Source: Protopterus annectens | Taxonomy: Eukaryota; Chordata; Ceratodontiformes; Protopteridae | Assembly: GCF_019279795.1 (NCBI RefSeq) | Contig: NC_056750.1 | Location: 823,169,830 to 823,233,829, forward strand | DNA: 64,000 nt | Reading direction: 5' to 3' | Shown: positions 59,790 through 64,000 of the stretch, in pieces | Layout of the letters: every line of letters starts with the position of its first letter | Position numbering within the stretch: the stretch's first letter is position 1 | Made by a program: the position numbers and the translations under genes | Notes under the pieces: generated by a model | What the model saw: the letters and a program-made list of their open reading frames with translations, nothing else | The model's database searches: none | Told to the model about the DNA's origin: nothing

Positions 59790-60025
59790 ATGTTGTTGTG
59801 TCTTTCGGCTTTTCCCAGATAGGGGCTGCTACAGCAGAACTCCGGTCCGCTAATGATTGGCAGTAGATTTTTAGGTGCAGAGTTGCCAACCCTGACGCAC
59901 AGCCTTCAACGAAGGTACGCCCATTCACGCATGTCTCCACACAGAAGACGCTCTAGCTGAGAATCGAACAGGATAATGTCTTACTGTGAGGCAACAACGC
60001 TACCGCAGCACCACCACCGCAGTAC
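59790..60025 (-). mobile_element. tRNA-derived SINE, minus-strand copy with 15-bp target duplication
   Basis: Minus-strand head GCGGTAGCGTTGTTGCCTCA, body CATGCGTGAATGGGCG and CTTCGTTGAAGG, tail ATTAGCGGACCGGAGTTCTG then GGGAAAAGCCGAAAGACACA. Same family as 20097-20375. TGTTGCATAACCTAC occurs on both sides (59775-59789 and 60026-60040), a clean target-site duplication that fixes both ends. Confidence 0.92.
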
Positions 60026-60040
60026 TGTTGCATAACCTAC

Positions 60041-60870
60041 TAAATAACATATATTTGTGAACTGGAATACTGCTTTAAATGCAGATGTGAGGTGTCATTG
60101 TCATAATGTTGTAAAATCCACAGATAAACACAAGTCCCCATATAGTATATGTACACATGAATCAGGGATACAAATCAAAGGTACAATGTGTAATGAATGA
60201 TAAATCCATACAGTGTCCAAATCCACCACCTTCCCAAGAACCATTTTACATTTCTGTCTAAATTAGTCCAGGGGTAAGCGGGAGTAAACACTATTAAGCA
60301 GGATTAAGCATATTTAAGCAGTAGTAAGTGAGTTTAAGCCCATTTGTGCATACAGGTTAAGCAATATTGAAGCTAACCCTCTCTAAGCATATTTAACTGG
60401 AGGTTAGCATTGCTTACCTTCACGCAAACACGTGCAAACCTGCTTACAATTGCTTAAAAGTGCCTTAATCACTCTGTATGCAACAGCCGCTGTTCTGGCC
60501 AAAAACAAAATAAACAGCCTTTGCAGGTCTTGAACCCAGGACCCAGTACACTATAGTCACAGAAGTTAACCATTACACCATCACAACTGTACATAAGAGT
60601 GAGGTATCACCAAACAGATCCTCACTATAGGAAAATCAAACTTAACAAGTGAAAGGAATATATATACAGTTTTATGTTGTATAACCTACAACATAACATA
60701 AATATGTGAATTGGAGTACTGTATTAAGCCCAGATGTGAGGTGTCATTGTAATAAAGTGTTGAAATCTCCTAATAAACACAAGGACCTCATACAGTGTAC
60801 ATGCACATGAATCATGGATACCAAACACATATATAACATGTAATGAATACTAAATCAATACCAAACAGCA
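60041..60870. repeat. Diverged direct repeat, about 200 bp, spacing about 645 bp
   Basis: ATAACCTACTAAATAACATA...GATGTGAGGTGTCATTGT and CACATGAATCAGGGATA (60031-60230) recur as ATAACCTACAACATAACATA...GATGTGAGGTGTCATTGT and CACATGAATCATGGATA (60677-60870). Confidence 0.8.
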
Positions 60871-61060
60871 AATAGTATGCAAATTAAGTGCTAAGCATTG
60901 CACAGCCCAGCTTACTAGGTGTAAGCAATGTGTAGGCCAGCTAAATCAGTTTGCCCCTTATACCCTTTAAAGTATACCCCTTTAAGCAATGCCAACCTTA
61001 GGTAAGCAGGTTTGCCCATAGCTTAGCATTTTCAAAACCTTCCAATCACAGCAAAGTGCA
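60270..61060. other. Cluster of TTAAGC/GCTTA/TTAGC motifs upstream of SANT-type copy B
   Basis: AAGC-type motifs (TTAAGCA, GCTTAC, GTTAGC, GCTTAGC) recur many times in both orientations at 60270-60470 and 60880-61030. It mirrors the cluster at 16770-17030 relative to the homologous gene, which suggests bound sites of an element-encoded protein. That function is inferred. Confidence 0.5.
60525..60592 (-). other. tRNA-like (pol III box A/B) segment
   Basis: Minus strand TGATGGTGTAATGGTTA (box A) and GGGTTCAAGACC (box B), about 30 bp apart. Embedded in the motif cluster. Confidence 0.5.
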
Positions 61061-61071
61061 GGAAATCAGCC

Positions 61072-61080
61072 CTATTTAAA
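61072..61080 (+). promoter_or_regulatory. TATA-like box upstream of SANT-type copy B
   Basis: CTATTTAAA followed by CCCAACAGGTGGGAAT. The identical arrangement precedes copy A on the other strand (16727-16738), and the flanking words GCTTAGCATTTT and CAGCAAAG are also shared. Confidence 0.55.
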
Positions 61081-61136
61081 CCCAACAGGTGGGAATACAT
61101 CTCATAACTGGTTGCAGCTTCCTCCTGTAGGCACTA

Positions 61137-61601
61137 TGACTAGTATGGGAGAGGGAGAGGGTGTGTGCTTTCAGGCACAGTGCTGGAGCATCCAGGAGTC
61201 CAGTCATAGCAGGACTCCTTGTTAAAGACCATGGCCAAAGACTGCTGCAGGGCTAGTACCAGGGTTCCCAATATAAAGCGGAAGCCTGGGACCATCTCGC
61301 CCATAACCTCACCAGTGCCACTGGCATACCTCAAACTGGTGAGCAGGTCAGATGTCACTATGCTGACATGAAGCAGAGAAAGAGGGATCTCTTGGATCAG
61401 TGGATCCAAGAGGCTAGGAGGATGGGGGATGTCCCAGCCATGTGTAAGTATCAGTCCACTACCTGTTTAATAATTGCCAGCTCATTTATATTATGGATAT
61501 GTATGACTTGATATTCCTCATGTCTTTCACAGTAGCAGATGAGTGAGCTGTGAACCAGGAAGCCCATGCCTGTAGATTGCAGCGGTTGTGACGTGAGGCA
61601 G
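61137..61601 (+). pseudogene. SANT/Myb-type two-exon gene fragment, copy B
   Basis: Exon 1 in the homologous frame reads AGLLVKDHGQRLLQG, a stop, then YQGSQYKAEAWDHLAHNLTS, ATGIPQTGEQVRCHYADMKQ and RKRDLLDQWIQEARRMGD, matching copy A block by block. The donor CATGT|GTAAGTATC is at 61443, the intron is 90 bp, the acceptor is CTTTCACAG, exon 2 is 61533-61601, then donor CAG|GTTAGTG. Exon 2 (ADE, stop, AVNQEAHACRLQRL) aligns with copy A exon 2. The N-terminal frame is shifted relative to the ATG near 61136. Probably encoded a SANT-fold DNA-binding partner of a transposase. Confidence 0.65.
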
Positions 61602-61739
61602 GTTAGTGATACTCTTGCATTACTGTCATAGGAACTAAATCTAAAAGTAGTAGTAAGTTAATTGCCTGTATAAAACCTGTATTGTTTAAGGCATTTATGC
61701 ATGCACCAGAGAATATGGCAGGAAGAGTCTCATATAGGT

Positions 61740-63160
61740 TGTATGTAAATAAAAGCATAATAGCCTGACAATAAAGGTCTAACTACTGGACTGCATGTGT
61801 TTACTCTGGTATCATATAGTAATGCAAAGTTGCAATCTCTTAATAGTACTGTTGTATTGAGCACTGTTACCCACATTGTGCTACATAAATAAAATGTGTA
61901 GGAATGTCTTTATATGACTGTTGTAATCACATGAGGTCACATAGTACAACTGAGAAAGAAAACAGTGAAAAGACAGACAACATAATCCAAATAGCACACT
62001 CAACTGAGACGTGAACTGTTGTATTTTTAGCACACACAGCCATGGTTCAAATCCTGGGAGTGGTAGTAGGCGGTATGCAGAATTATATCCCACAACTGTA
62101 CAGATATGTCCAGAATGTCCAGTTAATTGGCCCATATCTGCTGCCTGTCACCCTGCCCACCTGGCAAATCAGTGGGATGATCCCAGATGTTTAGGCAGCA
62201 AATAAGAAATACAACTGATTGTCAGACATCTATAAGAACAAACCCGTCACTCTAGCAACTCCCCAAAATGTTATGAGAGTAATAAGCCAAGTATGTCTCA
62301 TCTCCACCCACAAGTTGTGAAGCTGTGACCAGAGTGTGTGCAGTAACAGAGTGAGATGTATGTGCATAATACTAATGTGGAATCTGGTAATATGTGTGGC
62401 AACATTCAGGTAGTGCTAACAAGCATTGTTCCCACAGGTCTGTCAGATATGAAAACTGTGCCTAGAAATAAAAGATTGATATCCTATACTGGTACTGTTT
62501 ACTCTGGTATTGTATGGCATTGTTAGTGTTGCAGATGCTCTGAAAAATAAGGTATTACTCATCACTGTGACCCACGCTGTGCTACATAATAAAACTGTCT
62601 CGAAAATCCTGTATAAGAGTGTTATAATTACAAGGTCAGATTCTAAAACCACAGGAGACTTATAGACAGAAATCAGAGAAGAGATGCACAGCAATATCTA
62701 TATAGCACACTCAACTGTGATGGGCACTGTTTTATTTTTAGCATACACAGTCATGGTTAGAATCCTGGGAGTGGTAGTAAGCTGTATGCAGAATCATACC
62801 CCACAAGTGTACAGAATTTTCCAGAATGTCCAATTAATCAGCCCATACTTGCCGGGCTGTTCTGTCCCACTGGCATATCAGTGTTCTAATCTTTGACATG
62901 TAGGTAGCATTTCATGTCATATAACTGACTGTCAGGCATGTACATATTTGGAAAATGTCAATGAAAACAAACCTGTTATTGTACAACTCACCAAAGGTTT
63001 AAAAGGGCAATAGTCAAAATATGTCCTGGTTCACCTGCATGTGGTCAAGACACGCCCAGATTGTGTGCAATAAGAGATGGACATATATGTGCATAACATC
63101 AACCTGGAATCTGGGAATATGTGTAGAAACAATTGGGTAGTAGTAACAAACAATACCTCC
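61740..63160. repeat. Two-copy diverged tandem repeat, period about 711 bp
   Basis: ATAGCACACTCAACTG at 61991 and 62702, GGGAGTGGTAGTA at 62057 and 62768, TTTACTCTGGTAT at 61799 and 62488, and GTGCTACATAA at 61878 and 62579 keep their order and spacing. Each unit contains a box B-like TGGTTCAAATCCTGG or TGGTTAGAATCCTGG. It would lie in the third intron region of SANT-type copy B. Confidence 0.85.
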
Positions 63161-63699
63161 ACAGGTATACCCAGGTAAGAGGTGTATACTGCAGGTAAAA
63201 CTCAGTTCATGTATTTAGTTGTCTACATCCATACCACTGTCCAACCTAAGGCCATAGGGTAGTGTACTAATACCTGTAAGGTACAGATCACAGCACTGAC
63301 TAGGAAAGTAATACGAACTATAGGAATATACTAGTTGTTAATTGACATCTCCCCCCCCCACCATATCTGCAACAATAAACTAAATACACAACTCAATTGG
63401 TATGTGCTCCATTAAATCTACTGTTGGGACATATGTCCTATTGTTTGATAAATATTTAAATTTGTCTCTATGCATGTGCCATGTTGAAATACTCTCACAC
63501 TAGTGGCATGCTGCCATCAATGTACCTGCATGCTGTTGTAATGGCCACTATGGTTCCATATATTCATGTGTTCTGTTTGCTATGCAACTGTTCCATATCT
63601 GGTGTTTTGGGTTAATGGGAATATCTACGCATGTTGTTATACCTAATCCTGGAATGTGTTGACTATTACTAACCCACATATGTTGTAAAATTGAAACAC
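63161..63699. other. No recognisable feature
   Basis: Non-coding spacer. A C-run of 9 lies at 63351. Confidence 0.35.
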
Positions 63700-64000
63700 C
63701 ATAGCATGTTTGGGAAGGCCGGTCCTAGTGGACCCACCTGTCCCACCTCATCTGGCCATGGTACCGGGTGCCAGCACATCTGGGGCCCACCCTGGGACCT
63801 CCTCATCCGCTGGTCCTGCACCACCTTTGGGTGGAACCGCCTTGGAGGATGGGGCTGCAGGCATGAACAGGACACTGTCACCTGTTGCCAGTTCCGGGAC
63901 ATGGTGCGTAGCAAGCTCCACATGGAGTTGAGAGATCTGCTACACCAGCTTGAGGGCCACATGTCACAACTAGAGGGTCCTCCTACTAAGCCCCCAGCAC
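63700..64000 (+). pseudogene. Candidate C-terminal exon (Pro/Gly/Ser-rich plus coiled coil), runs off the window
   Basis: One frame gives a Pro/Ala/Ser/Gly-rich segment (PPVPPHLAMVPGASTSGAHP, GTSSSAGPAPPLGGTALEDG). From about 63893 another frame gives FRDMVRSKLHMELRDLLHQL then EGHMSQLEGPPTKPPA, an amphipathic helix with coiled-coil character. GC content is clearly higher than the surroundings. Position and build (low-complexity linker then helical C-terminus) fit the last exon of SANT-type copy B, whose first exons are 2.1 kb upstream. A frameshift separates the two parts. The acceptor is not clear. Confidence 0.45.

Overview
This is eukaryotic, vertebrate-type DNA with almost no ordinary gene content. 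It shows tRNA-derived SINEs with a GGAAAAGCCGAAA-type tail, CR1/L2-like LINEs, an L1 fragment, a LINE with a restriction-like endonuclease, Penelope-like elements (PLEs) with and without a GIY-YIG end, SANT/Myb-type genes of the kind carried by Harbinger-class DNA transposons, GT-AG introns, long GT and TA microsatellites, and large minisatellites. That mixture fits a large-genome non-amniote vertebrate (caecilian or other amphibian, lungfish or basal fish). The species assignment is inference only.

Layout. 1-2018: diverged tandem repeats, a (GT)n tract and a 293-bp tandem duplication. 2190-5231: decayed RLE-type LINE. 5.2-14 kb: accessory DNA containing a two-exon SANT/Myb-like gene on the minus strand (9327-7436). 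14454-14781: a MITE with a TGTTAA target duplication. 16224-16738: a second SANT/Myb-type pseudogene (minus) with a TATA-like box and a GCTTAG-rich upstream block. 18862-19126: a candidate exon. 20097-20375: SINE. 21080-26475: L2-like LINE interrupted by a PLE, inside which a 60-bp (20-codon) segment of the reverse transcriptase has grown into about 38 tandem copies. 27230-27716, 30485-31111 and 54242-54639: foldback/MITE elements with GGGTYY tips set in TA- or TATG-rich microsatellites.

31.5-38.5 kb is satellite-like: an 86-bp minisatellite in two blocks, each closed by the same 554-bp segment, then a very uniform 53-bp minisatellite. 38.8-47.6 kb is a stack of nested retroelements: a minus-strand PLE split by a plus-strand LINE; next to it a minus-strand CR1/L2-like LINE split by a 640-bp inverted-repeat element, itself split by a plus-strand LINE 3' end. 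47.6-51.1 kb looks like purine-rich LINE 5' leader sequence with repeated blocks.

51-64 kb holds an L1 fragment, microsatellites, a candidate short exon (56585-56699), a second RLE-LINE copy with a tandemly duplicated N-terminal region, an L2-like 3' end, a SINE with a 15-bp target duplication, tRNA-like segments, and a third SANT/Myb-type gene (61137 onward) homologous to the 16-kb copy in promoter, exon 1, intron position and exon 2.

No complete functional gene is visible. The SANT genes probably served as DNA-binding partners of a DNA transposase. I could not recognise any transposase in the window.
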